Origin: Pseudarthrobacter chlorophenolicus
GTDB taxonomy: Bacteria > Actinomycetota > Actinomycetes > Actinomycetales > Micrococcaceae
Assembly (NCBI RefSeq): GCF_000962805.1
Contig: NZ_JZTW01000004.1
Coordinates: forward strand, 174,658 to 238,657
Length of the DNA: 64,000 nucleotides
Reading direction: 5' to 3'
Position 1 is the first letter of the stretch. Every line of letters begins with the position of its first letter. The position numbers and the translations under genes are program-made. The notes beneath the pieces were generated by a model. That model was not told where the DNA came from, did not search any database, and was given only the letters and a program-made list of their open reading frames with translations. Positions 42,553-51,561 of this stretch are shown one piece after another.

Positions 42553-43847
42553 CGCCGGGCGAAGGGGACGCACCCGGGGCTGTTGCGGCACCCCCTGGCG
42601 TTCCCACGGTTCCGCCACGGTCCCGGCGAAGTGCCCGGATCCTCGAAGGGCAGCGGCGCGGACCCCACCCGGGCGGGACGCCGGCCCGGGGCCGTCCCGT
42701 CGACGCGGGGCTCCTGGAATCGGTGCGCGAATCGATGATGGCCGAGGCCGGGGCCGTGACTCCGTCCCGGGTGGCCGCCGCGGTCCAAGCCACGGGCAAG
42801 CTGCTGGGAACTGCGGGAGCGCTGGCCGCAGTGGAACGGATCAGCGCGGAACTCAACGGACTGGGTCCCCTGCAGGAGCTCACCCGGGACCCCGCAGTGA
42901 CGGACATCTTCGCCAATGCTCCGGACTCAGTATGGGTTGACCGGGGGCGCGGCATCGAACGGGTGGCCGTGGCGTTCGAAGGCGAATCCCAGCTGCGGGC
43001 GCTCGCGTGCAGGCTGGTGGCGGCGGGCGGGAGGCGGCTGGATGACGGGTCGCCCTGCGTTGATGTCCGACTCCCGGGCGGCTACCGTGTCCACGCTGTT
43101 TTGCCGCCGGTCTCCACGGCAGGGACCCTGTTGAGCATCCGCATCCGGCGCGAGCGCGTTTTCGGCATGGACGAACTGCAGGCGGGAGGAATGTTCAGCT
43201 GGCCGGTCAGGGATGTCCTGGAGAAGGTACTGGAGCGGAGGCTGAGCTTCCTGGTCAGCGGCGCCACCGGCTCCGGGAAGACCACCCTGCTCTCAACCCT
43301 GCTGGGGTTGTGTGCGCCGGGGGAGCGGCTCGTCCTCATTGAGGACGCCTCGGAACTGAACCCCGTCCACCCACACATCGTGTCCCTGGAATCCAGGCAC
43401 GGGAACCTGGAAGGTGGCGGCGAGGTGGACCTGGGCGAACTGGTGCGGCAGGCCCTGCGCATGCGCCCGGACAGGCTGGTGGTGGGTGAATGCCGCGGCG
43501 CCGAGGTCCGCGAGCTCCTTACTGCCATGAACACAGGCCACAGCGGTGGAGGCGGCACCATCCACGCCAACACGGCGGCCTCGGTTCCGGCCAGGCTCAC
43601 TGCACTGGGTGCCCTGGCAGGGATGAGTCCTGACGGTGTTCGGCTGCAGGCAGCCAGCGCGTTGGACGTGGCCATCCACGTCGAACGGACGCCCCGGGGA
43701 CGGGAAGCCACGTGCATCGGAGTTTTCGTCGATTCCCGGGAGGGGCTGACAGTGGTGCCGGCCCTGGAAAGTGCGGCCGGTGTCCCGGGGCCAGCGTGGC
43801 CAGTGTTGGCCGCGCGGCTCGGCATGGATCCGGAGGACATCCGGTGA
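42549..43847 (+). CDS. TadA/CpaF-type secretion ATPase
   Basis: A 432-residue type IV pilus/type II secretion ATPase. Walker A GATGSGKTT lies near residue 237, and the Asp box (LIEDASEL), Walker B (RPDRLVVGECRG) and His box (NTGHSGGGGTIHAN) follow in order. It powers assembly of the Flp pilus from the cytoplasmic face. The first 55 residues are Pro/Arg-rich. It corresponds to Rv3659c. It overlaps the genes on both sides by 4 bp. Confidence 0.95.
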   Translation: MTPGEGDAPGAVAAPPGVPTVPPRSRRSARILEGQRRGPHPGGTPARGRPVDAGLLESVRESMMAEAGAVTPSRVAAAVQATGKLLGTAGALAAVERISAELNGLGPLQELTRDPAVTDIFANAPDSVWVDRGRGIERVAVAFEGESQLRALACRLVAAGGRRLDDGSPCVDVRLPGGYRVHAVLPPVSTAGTLLSIRIRRERVFGMDELQAGGMFSWPVRDVLEKVLERRLSFLVSGATGSGKTTLLSTLLGLCAPGERLVLIEDASELNPVHPHIVSLESRHGNLEGGGEVDLGELVRQALRMRPDRLVVGECRGAEVRELLTAMNTGHSGGGGTIHANTAASVPARLTALGALAGMSPDGVRLQAASALDVAIHVERTPRGREATCIGVFVDSREGLTVVPALESAAGVPGPAWPVLAARLGMDPEDIR

Positions 43848-44659
43848 TTGTCCTGCTGGCGCTTGCCCTGTCCCTGGCGGCGCTGCTGCTGCTCAAGCCG
43901 CCCCGGGGTGCTGCCGCAAGGCTGCGCCGTGCCGTGGGCCAGCACCCCGGCCGGGCCACCGATCTGTTGGGCGGATCCGCGCGCAGGCGGTGCCCGCGCC
44001 GTGGACACCGGGCATCGGGGCAGAACGCAGCGGTGGGGGCACCGCTGACAGTCCTGGTGCAGCAGCTGGCTGCGCTGCTCAAAGGCGGCCGGACACCCGC
44101 CAGGCTCTGGGACGAACTCTGGATCGTTTATGGAACGGACGGCCCGCAACCATCCGCAGCGGATGCCGCTGCCGGGCGGGCCGGGGGCGGGCTGTCGGAC
44201 GGTTCCCTGGCACTCCTGGCCGCAGCACGCGGTGCAGCGGCACGGGGCACACCGGTGTCGGCGGCCATCAGGCGGGCGCTGCCGGAGGTGCTTCCCGGCA
44301 GACGCCGGGAAGCACGGATCTGGTCCGAGCTGGCCGCCTGTTTCGATATCGCCGAGGCCAGCGGATGCCCCCTCGCTGATGTGCTCACCCGCTTTGCTGC
44401 CCAGCTCGAGGTGGAATCCGACGCCGATGCGGCGCGCCAGACAGCCCTTGCCGGTCCCAAAGCCACAGTCACGCTGCTGACCTGGCTGCCGTTGATGGGC
44501 CTGGGGCTCGGGATGGCACTGGGTGTTGACCCGCTGGCAATGCTGTTGGGCACGCCCCTTGGCCTGGCTGCCTTACTGGGCGGAGCGGCCCTGACCGTTG
44601 CGGGCCGGCTCTGGTCCTCGCGCCTGGTAGCAACTGCCGCAGGAACCGGGAAGCTGTGA
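43844..44659 (+). CDS. TadB-like inner-membrane platform protein
   Basis: A 271-residue protein of the type II secretion F family. A hydrophobic N-terminal helix (VLLALALSLAALLLL) is followed by a cytoplasmic F domain (about 80-215, with ACFDIAEASGCPLADVLTRFA) and two C-terminal helices. It should form the pilus platform with the TadC-like protein. GTG 43844 overlaps the CpaF stop. Equivalent to Rv3658c. Confidence 0.88.
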   Translation: MIVLLALALSLAALLLLKPPRGAAARLRRAVGQHPGRATDLLGGSARRRCPRRGHRASGQNAAVGAPLTVLVQQLAALLKGGRTPARLWDELWIVYGTDGPQPSAADAAAGRAGGGLSDGSLALLAAARGAAARGTPVSAAIRRALPEVLPGRRREARIWSELAACFDIAEASGCPLADVLTRFAAQLEVESDADAARQTALAGPKATVTLLTWLPLMGLGLGMALGVDPLAMLLGTPLGLAALLGGAALTVAGRLWSSRLVATAAGTGKL

Positions 44660-45264
44660 CGGGCCCCGGCATCACGTCACTGGGGCTGTTCGCCGTGCTT
44701 GCCGCCGCAGTGTTCCTGGCCTGCGCCGGACGCAGCAGCGCCCGGACACGGCTCCGCATCCTCGGATTGCATGGTCCGGACCCCGGGCACGCGTCAGTAA
44801 CCCCGGAGGCCCGCAACCGGGCCGGACCCGGACTCGCAGACACCGCCATGATGCTCGAACTCGTGGCGGCCATGCTCGACGCCGGCTCCAGCATCGGCCG
44901 CGCCCTGGAACTGGTTTCCGTGTCCGCATCTACCAAGTACAGCGAGTCTTTGCGGCCCGTGGTATCCGCCCTGGCCATCGGTGCCGACTGGGAGACGGCC
45001 TGGCGCAGCTCCGCCGTCCGGCAGCCCGACATCCTGGAGTTGCGGGATGCGCTGGGTTTCGCTGCGCTGACTGGCGCGCCGTCGTCGGCCATCCTCTACG
45101 CCCAGGCGGCCAGGCTCCGCAGGGAACGGTTCCGGGCCGCCGAAAAGCGTGCCGCGTCGCTGGGCGTGAAGCTCGTTATTCCGCTGGGGTTGTGTTCGCT
45201 GCCTGCCTTCATCTGCCTCGGCGTGGTTCCGGTACTGCTGGCCCTGGTGCCGTCGGGGTCCTGA
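44656..45264 (+). CDS. TadC-like inner-membrane platform protein
   Basis: A 202-residue F-family protein with an N-terminal helix, a cytoplasmic helical domain (MMLELVAAMLDAGSSIGRALELVS) and a C-terminal helix pair (LVIPLGLCSLPAFICLGVVPVLLALV). It is the second platform subunit, equivalent to Rv3657c. GTG 44656 overlaps the TadB stop by 4 bp. A hairpin 50 bp downstream ends this part of the operon. Confidence 0.88.
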   Translation: MTGPGITSLGLFAVLAAAVFLACAGRSSARTRLRILGLHGPDPGHASVTPEARNRAGPGLADTAMMLELVAAMLDAGSSIGRALELVSVSASTKYSESLRPVVSALAIGADWETAWRSSAVRQPDILELRDALGFAALTGAPSSAILYAQAARLRRERFRAAEKRAASLGVKLVIPLGLCSLPAFICLGVVPVLLALVPSGS

Positions 45265-45313
45265 CCGTTGAAGGGACCCAGCCGTCCTCAGCCAGCTGCC
45301 GTCCAGTCCTCCA

Positions 45314-45332
45314 CAGCGGCACGCAGCCGCTG
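45314..45332 (+). terminator. Hairpin between tadC-like and pilin genes
   Basis: CAGCGGC/GCCGCTG, 7-bp perfect arms with a 5-nt loop, 50 bp after the tadC-like stop and directly before the repeated upstream element. It separates the machinery genes from the pilin genes. Confidence 0.5.
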
Positions 45333-45386
45333 CTTATCCACTTACCGCAACAGGGACCTTACCGGCCGCCGCACGCGCCGGAAGAG
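45333..45386 (+). promoter_or_regulatory. Repeated Tad upstream element, copy 2
   Basis: Second copy of the block described at 41292-41345: CTTATCCAC, GGACCTTACC 21 bp later, then GCCGCAC and a purine-rich GGAAGAGT. It lies about 50-100 bp before the pilin ATG and may provide a separate, stronger promoter for pilin expression. Confidence 0.55.
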
Positions 45387-45433
45387 TCGTCACCAGCCGG
45401 AAGAACCTCCGGCGCTACGGAAGGAAGAAGCAC

Positions 45434-45775
45434 ATGTCCATGAACCACCACCGTCACACCGTCGCCGGTACGTCCGCACTCTCCGCCCGGCCCGTTCCCA
45501 CAGGCATCGCAGGCCCGCCACAGTCCATCGGCCGCTCACGGGACAGCACCCTGCCGGCGAACGTCGTGGAGCTGCGGCCCGGGGCCGGTACGTCCCGCCG
45601 CCGGCGGCGTTCCGTCCGGCTGATGGGGTCGGAAGCCGGAATGGCCACCGCCGAGTACGCCATCGCCACCCTCGCCGCGGTCGGATTCGCAGGCCTGCTG
45701 GTGTTCATCCTCCGCAGCGACGAAGTCCGGGGTTTCCTGCTGAACCTGATCCGTACGGCACTGGCGTTGCCGTGA
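45434..45775 (+). CDS. Flp-like pilin (DUF4244 family)
   Basis: A 113-residue protein. A 65-residue positively charged leader with RRRRR is followed by GSEAGMATAEYAIATLAAVGFAGLLVFIL, cited in part, a pilin-type hydrophobic helix with the conserved Glu (TAEYA) five residues after a likely Gly-Met processing site. It is the probable major subunit of the Tad pilus, equivalent to Rv3656c. ATG 45434 follows GGAAGGAAG. The leader is longer than usual; ATG at 45440 is an alternative. Confidence 0.85.
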   Translation: MSMNHHRHTVAGTSALSARPVPTGIAGPPQSIGRSRDSTLPANVVELRPGAGTSRRRRRSVRLMGSEAGMATAEYAIATLAAVGFAGLLVFILRSDEVRGFLLNLIRTALALP

Positions 45776-46233
45776 CAGCTGCGCCGGCCGTGCCGGATGC
45801 ACCGGCCGCGCGGGGAGCAACTCCGCGGCGCGCGAATGCTGCAGCTGCGTGCAGGGGTGCGGTCACAGCCGAGTTCGCCGTCACCCTTCCCGTCGTGGTG
45901 GCCTTGTTGGCCATGCTCCTGGCAGGATCCGCCGCCGGTGTCACGCAGCTGCGGATCGAAGAGGGAGCGCGGTCGGGCGCCAGGGCACTGGCCAGGGGTG
46001 AAGACCCTGCCACTGTGGCGCGGACCGTCCGCACCCTCGCCGGTGAAACGGCGGCGGCCACGGTGGCGGCCGAGGGCGAATGGTTCAACGTCACGGTGAC
46101 AGACCGCGTGGGAGGCCCATTGGGAACATCCATCCCGTGGACCCTCACCGCCCGGGCGTCCACCCGCACGGAGCGCACTGGCAGTGTGCCCGCAGGGAGC
46201 AGCGGGCTCACCGACGGAAAGGGGAACAGGTGA
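45772..46233 (+). CDS. TadE-like pseudopilin
   Basis: A 153-residue protein of the TadE family. After about 30 Ala/Arg-rich residues comes GAVTAEFAVTLPVVVALLAMLL, cited in part, the TadE helix with the invariant Glu. The remainder is an extracytoplasmic domain with few landmarks. It is probably a minor pilin, equivalent to Rv3655c. GTG 45772 overlaps the pilin stop by 4 bp. Confidence 0.87.
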   Translation: MTAAPAVPDAPAARGATPRRANAAAACRGAVTAEFAVTLPVVVALLAMLLAGSAAGVTQLRIEEGARSGARALARGEDPATVARTVRTLAGETAAATVAAEGEWFNVTVTDRVGGPLGTSIPWTLTARASTRTERTGSVPAGSSGLTDGKGNR

Positions 46234-46625
46234 CAGCGGGCCTTACGGGTCAACGCCGTAGTCAGCAGGCCCGCCCGGATCCCGGCCACAGGGAACGGGG
46301 ATCGGGCACCGTCCTTGCTGCCGGGCTGGCGTTGGTGGTCCTGATGGCAGCTGTGCTGGTGATGCTGCTGGCCCAGGCTGCGGTGCAGGCCAGCCGTGCA
46401 GCGTCGGCCGCGGACCTGGCAGCGCTCGCAGGGGCCGATGCCCTGCGGGGAATCTCGGCAGGCGCGCCCTGTTCCGTGGCCAACGACGTCGCCTCCCGGC
46501 ACGCGGCACGGGTCCTCAGCTGCATAGAAGGTCCAGGGCAGACCCTGGAGGTCCGGACGGAACTGAAGGAAAGATCGATGCTGGGCTCGGCCACCGGGCG
46601 CGCACGTGCGGGACCGCCGCCCTAA
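46230..46625 (+). CDS. TadG-like secreted protein (Rv3654c type)
   Basis: A 131-residue protein. RERGSGTVLAAGLALVVLMAA is the hydrophobic N-terminal segment, followed by QASRAASAADLAALAGADAL, cited in part, the hallmark of TadG/Rv3654c proteins, and two cysteines near the middle of the mature part. It is likely exported and attached to the membrane as part of the pilus system. GTG 46230 overlaps the TadE stop by 4 bp. It ends the Tad operon and converges on the helicase gene. Confidence 0.82.
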   Translation: MTAGLTGQRRSQQARPDPGHRERGSGTVLAAGLALVVLMAAVLVMLLAQAAVQASRAASAADLAALAGADALRGISAGAPCSVANDVASRHAARVLSCIEGPGQTLEVRTELKERSMLGSATGRARAGPPP

Positions 46626-46668
46626 GCTGCCTTTGGCCACGGCCACGGCCACAGTCGCGGCCGGGAAC

Positions 46669-49056
46669 CTAGGAAAGCCGGGATCCTGTGTCCGGCTGTT
46701 CAACCGTGGTGGACTCTGTGGCGTCCTTCAGCAGGACGCCCAGGAGCGTGATTGCAGCCGCCTTGTCCAGTGGATTGTTCTTGTTGCCGCACTTGGGTGA
46801 CTGGACGCAGGATGGGCACCCGGACTCGCACTCGCAGGCTTCGATGGCAGCACGGGTGGCCGCCAGCCACACCTTGGCCTTCTCGAAACCGCGCTCCGCA
46901 AAGCCGGCGCCGCCGGGGTGCCCGTCGTACACAAAGATGGTGGGCACCCCGGTGTCGGCGTGCAGGGCCGTCGAGACGCCGCCGATGTCCCAGCGGTCGC
47001 TGGACGCCACCAGCGGCAGCAGGCCTATCGCGGCATGTTCGGCAGCATGCAGGGCCCCGGGGAACTGAGCCTCGATCAGGCCAGCGGCAGTGAGCGAACG
47101 ATTGTCCACCACGAACCAGACCGCCTTCGTAAACAGGTCCCTTGCCCCGAGTTCGAGCGGCTCCTCGCCCAGGATTTCGTTGGAGATCAGGGCCTTGCGC
47201 TGGAAGGAGACAACCTGGGTGGTGACTTTCACGTCACCGAAGTGGACGGTGATGTCGCCCCACTGCATTGTCCGCTGCGTCTCCAGCACCTCGATCTGGG
47301 TGACGTCCCGGGCCGTGGTGTAGTAATCCGGGTTGGCCCGACGGACCACCACGCAGTGGTCCTCCTCGTTCAGGTCTTCCACCACATAGCTGTCGCCCTG
47401 GTGGATGTACACGGCCCCGTTGTGCGCCTGGTAGTGGGTCTGGGGAGAGTCCATGGTGCCCAGCAGCGAGCCGGTATCCGCGTCCACGATGCTGACGGGA
47501 CCGCCGCCGTCGGCCCTCAAATTGACCATGGCCGCCGCGCTCTGGGGGTGGGTCCAGAACCAGCCGGCCGGGCGCCGGCGCAGGTAGCCCTGCGCCACCA
47601 GCCGGTCCAGCAAGCCCTCGGCAGTGTCGCCGAACAGGCCCAGCTCGCCGGGTCCGAGGGGCAACTCGGCCGCGGCCGCGCAGAGGTGGGGCCCCAGCAC
47701 GTAGGGGTTGGCGGGGTCGAACACCGTGGCTTCCACCGATACGTCGAAAATTGCCTCGGGGTGGTTCACCAAAAAGGTGTCCAGGGGATCGTCACTGGCC
47801 ACAAAGGCCGCGATGGCATCCTGCCCGGCCCGGCCCGCACGCCCGATCTGTTGGAACAGCGATGCCCTGGTGCCGGGCCAGCCCGCCACCAGCACGGCGT
47901 CCAGCCCGGATATGTCGATGCCCAGTTCCAGTGCGGACGTGCTGGAAACCCCCAGCAACTGGCCTGACCGCAGGGCCTTCTCCACTGCACGGCGTTCCTC
48001 CGGCAAGTAGCCGGACCGGTAGGCGGCCACCCGCTGCGGGAGGCTGGGGTCCACCTCGTCCAGCAGGCGCTTGGTGATGGTTGAAATGGTTTCGGCTCCG
48101 CGCCGCGACTTGATGAACGCGATGGTCCGGACTTGGGCCGAGACGAGGTTGGCCAGCAGGTCCGCGGTTTCGGCCACAGCAGTGCGCCGTTCCTTGGCCC
48201 CGTTTTCACCGCGCAGTTCGGTCAGCGCGGGCTCCCAGAACGCCACAGTGGTGGAACCGTGGGGTGAGGCGTCCTGGGAGACGGCCTTTACCGGTGCCCC
48301 GATCAGCCGGGAAAAGGACGTGTCGGGGTCGGACGCTGTGGCGGACGCGGCAATGAAGACCGGCTCAGGGAAGGAACTGCCGGCCCCGTAGTAGGCGCAG
48401 ATCCGGCGGAGCCGCCGCATCAGGTTGGCCACATGGGAGCCGAACACGCCGCGGTAGCTGTGGGCCTCGTCCACGATGACGTACCGGAGGCGGCGGAAGA
48501 AGCCTGCCCACCAGGCATGGTTGGGCAGGATGCCGAAGTGCAGCATGTCCGGGTTGGCCAGGATGAAGTTGGCGTGGTCCCGGATCCAGCGCCGGGACGC
48601 GGGGTCGGTGTCGCCGTCGTAGGTTTCGGCCCGGACGGTGGGCAGCCTGAGCGAGCGGATGGCGTTCAGCTGGTCTGCTGCCAGGGCCTTGGTGGGGGAG
48701 AGGTACAGGGTGACCGCTCCGTCGTCGTGAATCTTCCCCGGCTCGGCCAGTACCCGCAGCTCGGACCGGTGGATGGCGTCCAGTGCCGGCAGCTGGTAGG
48801 CAAGCGACTTCCCAGAGGCCGTTCCGGTGGCCACCACCACGTGGCCGCCGCCATGGGCGATGTCTGCCGCCTCCACCTGGTGCCGGTACGGCTCCCCGAT
48901 GCCCAGCGTGCCGTAGGCCGCCACCAGGTCCGGGTGTACCCAGTCCGGCCACGGCTCATGGACCGCCGCGCGGGCGGGAATGGTCCGGACATGACGCAAC
49001 TGCTCCGGGTCCGGGCCGCGGCCCAGCAACGGGATCAGGGAGTCATGGGGATTCAC
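46669..49056 (-). CDS. DEAD/DEAH helicase with DUF1998 domain (MrfA/Rv3649 type)
   Basis: A 795-residue superfamily-2 helicase. Walker A is ATGTASGKS near residue 79 and the DEAH box VDEAHSY near 195. The second RecA domain contains TSALELGIDISGLD and QQIGRAGRAG. The C-terminal DUF1998 region ends with a cysteine cluster (CECESGCPSCVQSPKCG, near 742), which binds metal in MrfA. Such helicases take part in repair of mitomycin-type lesions in Bacillus. The gene lies next to the Tad locus, as Rv3649 does near Rv3654c-Rv3660c. Confidence 0.93.
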   Translation of the reverse strand: MNPHDSLIPLLGRGPDPEQLRHVRTIPARAAVHEPWPDWVHPDLVAAYGTLGIGEPYRHQVEAADIAHGGGHVVVATGTASGKSLAYQLPALDAIHRSELRVLAEPGKIHDDGAVTLYLSPTKALAADQLNAIRSLRLPTVRAETYDGDTDPASRRWIRDHANFILANPDMLHFGILPNHAWWAGFFRRLRYVIVDEAHSYRGVFGSHVANLMRRLRRICAYYGAGSSFPEPVFIAASATASDPDTSFSRLIGAPVKAVSQDASPHGSTTVAFWEPALTELRGENGAKERRTAVAETADLLANLVSAQVRTIAFIKSRRGAETISTITKRLLDEVDPSLPQRVAAYRSGYLPEERRAVEKALRSGQLLGVSSTSALELGIDISGLDAVLVAGWPGTRASLFQQIGRAGRAGQDAIAAFVASDDPLDTFLVNHPEAIFDVSVEATVFDPANPYVLGPHLCAAAAELPLGPGELGLFGDTAEGLLDRLVAQGYLRRRPAGWFWTHPQSAAAMVNLRADGGGPVSIVDADTGSLLGTMDSPQTHYQAHNGAVYIHQGDSYVVEDLNEEDHCVVVRRANPDYYTTARDVTQIEVLETQRTMQWGDITVHFGDVKVTTQVVSFQRKALISNEILGEEPLELGARDLFTKAVWFVVDNRSLTAAGLIEAQFPGALHAAEHAAIGLLPLVASSDRWDIGGVSTALHADTGVPTIFVYDGHPGGAGFAERGFEKAKVWLAATRAAIEACECESGCPSCVQSPKCGNKNNPLDKAAAITLLGVLLKDATESTTVEQPDTGSRLS

Positions 49057-49141
49057 CCCAACATTGTTTCACCCGGTACGGACACCGCCGGCCGGGTTCG
49101 CCATAGGGGGAACGGTCCCCGTGCGCGGCTCGGCGGCGGAG

Positions 49142-49834
49142 TCAGCTCAGGGACAGGTCCGAACCGTCGTGCGAGGCCGAGAGCATCAGCACCTGCGAAA
49201 CAGTGCTCCACCCCAGGTGGGAATACAGCTTCTGGCCGTCCATGGAAGCCAGCAAAAGCCCGGTCTGCACATCGTGCTCGAAAGCCTGTGCTGCCAGCGC
49301 CCGCATGATGAAGCTGCCCAGTCCGCGGCGCTGGAACGCCGGCTCGGTGATGATTTTGTCGAAGACGGCCGTCTCGCCCACCACGAAGACCCTGCCGCTG
49401 GCGGCAAGCGCCTCACCGGACTTGACCTCGGCATAGTGCACGCCATGGTGGGTGGACGTGGTGAGGGAGAGGTCGTCGTCGGAAAGCCAGGGGTCCTCGG
49501 CATCCTGGGTTTCCATGTCCACGATCATCATGGTCTGCGAATCGGAGGTGACGTTCAGCCCGTGCCTGGCCGCCAGCGCAGAGTACCGGGGAATGTCATT
49601 GGTGAGGATGGTCAGGACCCTGGGCGCGGCCTCCGCAGTTCTCGCGGCCAGCTCAGCGAACTCCTGGTCAGTGGGGTCGGCGGCGAAGTATTCCCATTCC
49701 CCGCTGGTGTCGGACCGGAGCGCGGCGGGGAAGCGGCCCTCGGTGGAGGTCTGGTACCCGCGGCAGCCGGCCCAGCCCGCCACCCACACTTCAAGAAGGC
49801 CAGTGATGTCTTCAATCAACGTTTCCGGACTCAT
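49142..49834 (-). CDS. GNAT-family acetyltransferase
   Basis: A 230-residue protein. The C-terminal half carries the GNAT acetyl-CoA motif ([19 protein letters not shown]) and a late SHLGWSTV segment. The first 110 residues form a second, weaker GNAT-like half. The substrate is unknown. It lies 85 bp upstream of the helicase on the same strand and may be co-transcribed. Confidence 0.85.
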   Translation of the reverse strand: MSPETLIEDITGLLEVWVAGWAGCRGYQTSTEGRFPAALRSDTSGEWEYFAADPTDQEFAELAARTAEAAPRVLTILTNDIPRYSALAARHGLNVTSDSQTMMIVDMETQDAEDPWLSDDDLSLTTSTHHGVHYAEVKSGEALAASGRVFVVGETAVFDKIITEPAFQRRGLGSFIMRALAAQAFEHDVQTGLLLASMDGQKLYSHLGWSTVSQVLMLSASHDGSDLSLS

Positions 49835-49950
49835 GGCATGAAGACTATGCCAGCCCGATCACAAGCAACAGGGTGCGCCCCAGAGCTTATGCAATTCGTG
49901 ATGGAGCGATCGCGGACACTGTCTGTGGAAAGACGGATACCCTTAAATAC

Positions 49951-50844
49951 GTGGCTTTGAACCGAATCGTCCTTTTTTACGGCTTTACCCCCCTCCCGGA
50001 TCCCGACGCAGTGCGGCTGTGGCAGCGTGCCCTCTGCGAGAAGCTGGGCCTGACCGGCAGGATCATCATCTCCAAGGACGGCATCAACGCCACCGTGGGC
50101 GGCGAGATCGGTGCGGTCAAGCAGTACGTCAAGACCACCCGAGAATACAAGGGTTTCCACGGCATCGACGTGAAGTGGTCCGACGGCGGGGCGGAAGACT
50201 TCCCCCGGCTGAGCGTCAAGGTGCGCGACGAGATCGTCTCCTTCGGCGCCCCCGGTGAGCTCACGGTTGACGCCGGTGGCGTGGTGGGCGGCGGAACGCA
50301 CCTGAAGCCTGAGGAACTGCACGAACTGGTGGCCGCCCGGAAGCAGTCCGGCGATGAAGTGGTCTTCTTCGACGGCCGCAACGCCTTCGAGGCCCAGATC
50401 GGCAGGTTCAAGGACGCCGTGGTGCCGGATGTGGCCACCACCCACGACTTCATCAAGGAACTGGACTCCGGCAAGTACGACGCCCTGAAGGACAAACCGG
50501 TAGTCACGTACTGCACCGGTGGAATCCGCTGCGAAGTCCTGTCCAGCCTCATGGTCAACCGCGGCTTCAAGGAGGTCTACCAGCTGGACGGCGGGATCGT
50601 TCGCTACGGCGAGGCCTTCAAGGACCAGGGCCTGTGGGAGGGCTCGCTGTACGTCTTCGACAAACGCATGCACCTCGAATTCAGCGACGAAGCCAAAACC
50701 ATCGGCGAATGCGTCCGCTGCAAGGCGCCCACCAGCAAGTTCGAAAACTGCTCGAATCCCAACTGCCGCACCCTCACGCTCTACTGCGCGGACTGCGCCG
50801 CCAGCCCGGAAACCCTCCGCTGCCCCGGGGGCTGCGCCGCCTGA
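49951..50844 (+). CDS. trhO: tRNA uridine 5-hydroxylase, rhodanese family (TrhO)
   Basis: A 297-residue protein of the YceA/TrhO family, which hydroxylates U34 of tRNA using oxygen. The N-terminal ferredoxin-like domain ([15 protein letters not shown]) precedes the rhodanese domain with the active loop YCTGGIRCE (Cys about 188). The C-terminal zinc-type cysteine cluster (CVRC...CSNPNC...CADC) is complete. The start at GTG 49951 aligns with family N-termini ([10 protein letters not shown]); a longer frame from 49873 is unlikely. Confidence 0.92.
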   Translation: MALNRIVLFYGFTPLPDPDAVRLWQRALCEKLGLTGRIIISKDGINATVGGEIGAVKQYVKTTREYKGFHGIDVKWSDGGAEDFPRLSVKVRDEIVSFGAPGELTVDAGGVVGGGTHLKPEELHELVAARKQSGDEVVFFDGRNAFEAQIGRFKDAVVPDVATTHDFIKELDSGKYDALKDKPVVTYCTGGIRCEVLSSLMVNRGFKEVYQLDGGIVRYGEAFKDQGLWEGSLYVFDKRMHLEFSDEAKTIGECVRCKAPTSKFENCSNPNCRTLTLYCADCAASPETLRCPGGCAA

Positions 50845-50859
50845 TCGGTTGTGCTGCCT

Positions 50860-50885
50860 GGCAGGTTGCGCCGTCGCAGCCTGCC
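50860..50885. terminator. Bidirectional hairpin between trhO and lipoprotein gene
   Basis: Eleven-bp arms (one G-T pair) with a 4-nt loop, lying between two converging genes 44 bp apart. Confidence 0.65.
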
Positions 50886-50888
50886 TCC

Positions 50889-51509
50889 TTACAACTTGCG
50901 GAGCCGGAACGCGTAGTTGGCTCCCGTCTTGGCCTCCACCGTGACTGTCAGTGCAGTGGGTGCCGAAAGGTAGATGACGTTCTCGCGGTTGATGCCACAC
51001 CGCAGGCCCAAATCCACCAGGGTCAGGGTGTCGCTGCTGACGGTGAAGTTGACGCGGCGCTGGCTCCGGCAGGCCAGGGTCAACGCGTAGGTCCCTGATT
51101 CCAGCGAAGGCGAGGCGTCGGACCGCACCTCGCCGGCGGCCAGCACGCCGGCGCCGAGGTGGACGGCGGGCTGCGGGGCCTCCGGCAGGGTGCGGGCCAC
51201 CCAGCCGTCCAGCTCATCCTGGCCCACGGGGTCACGTGTCAGCGGATCCCTGGTGAAGAGGGGACCAGGGGCGGCGGTTGCCTCGGCCGCCGCCGACGCG
51301 GCGTAGCTGCGGCCGTCGTCGTACGTGTATTCGCAGCCGGCCACCGCCAGGCCGGCCGCCAGCACAACACCAACGACGGCGCCGGCCGGCTTCCGTGCCG
51401 GTGCCGACCGTGTTCTCGCTCGTACAGTCCCGTGGGCTGTCCCCGGAAATGTCCCTAAGGGGGACGCTCCCAGGGGACTGGGCACGGAGAATCTCCGCAC
51501 ACTGGGCAT
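50889..51509 (-). CDS. Putative lipoprotein, paralog of next gene
   Basis: A 206-residue protein of no named family. A basic N-terminal stretch leads to a hydrophobic segment ending in LAVAGC, a lipobox, so the mature protein should be membrane-anchored outside the cell. The C-terminal half is beta-rich (YALTLACRSQRRVNFTV...YAFRLRKL) with a likely Cys-Cys pair. The pattern of its C-terminal domain repeats that of the neighbouring lipoprotein. The start is uncertain because the first 40 residues are long for a signal. Confidence 0.65.
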   Translation of the reverse strand: MPSVRRFSVPSPLGASPLGTFPGTAHGTVRARTRSAPARKPAGAVVGVVLAAGLAVAGCEYTYDDGRSYAASAAAEATAAPGPLFTRDPLTRDPVGQDELDGWVARTLPEAPQPAVHLGAGVLAAGEVRSDASPSLESGTYALTLACRSQRRVNFTVSSDTLTLVDLGLRCGINRENVIYLSAPTALTVTVEAKTGANYAFRLRKL

Positions 51510-51561
51510 ACCCCGACTTTATGCCTGCGGGCGCCCGCCTGCCAGAGCAGTAACCACCGTA

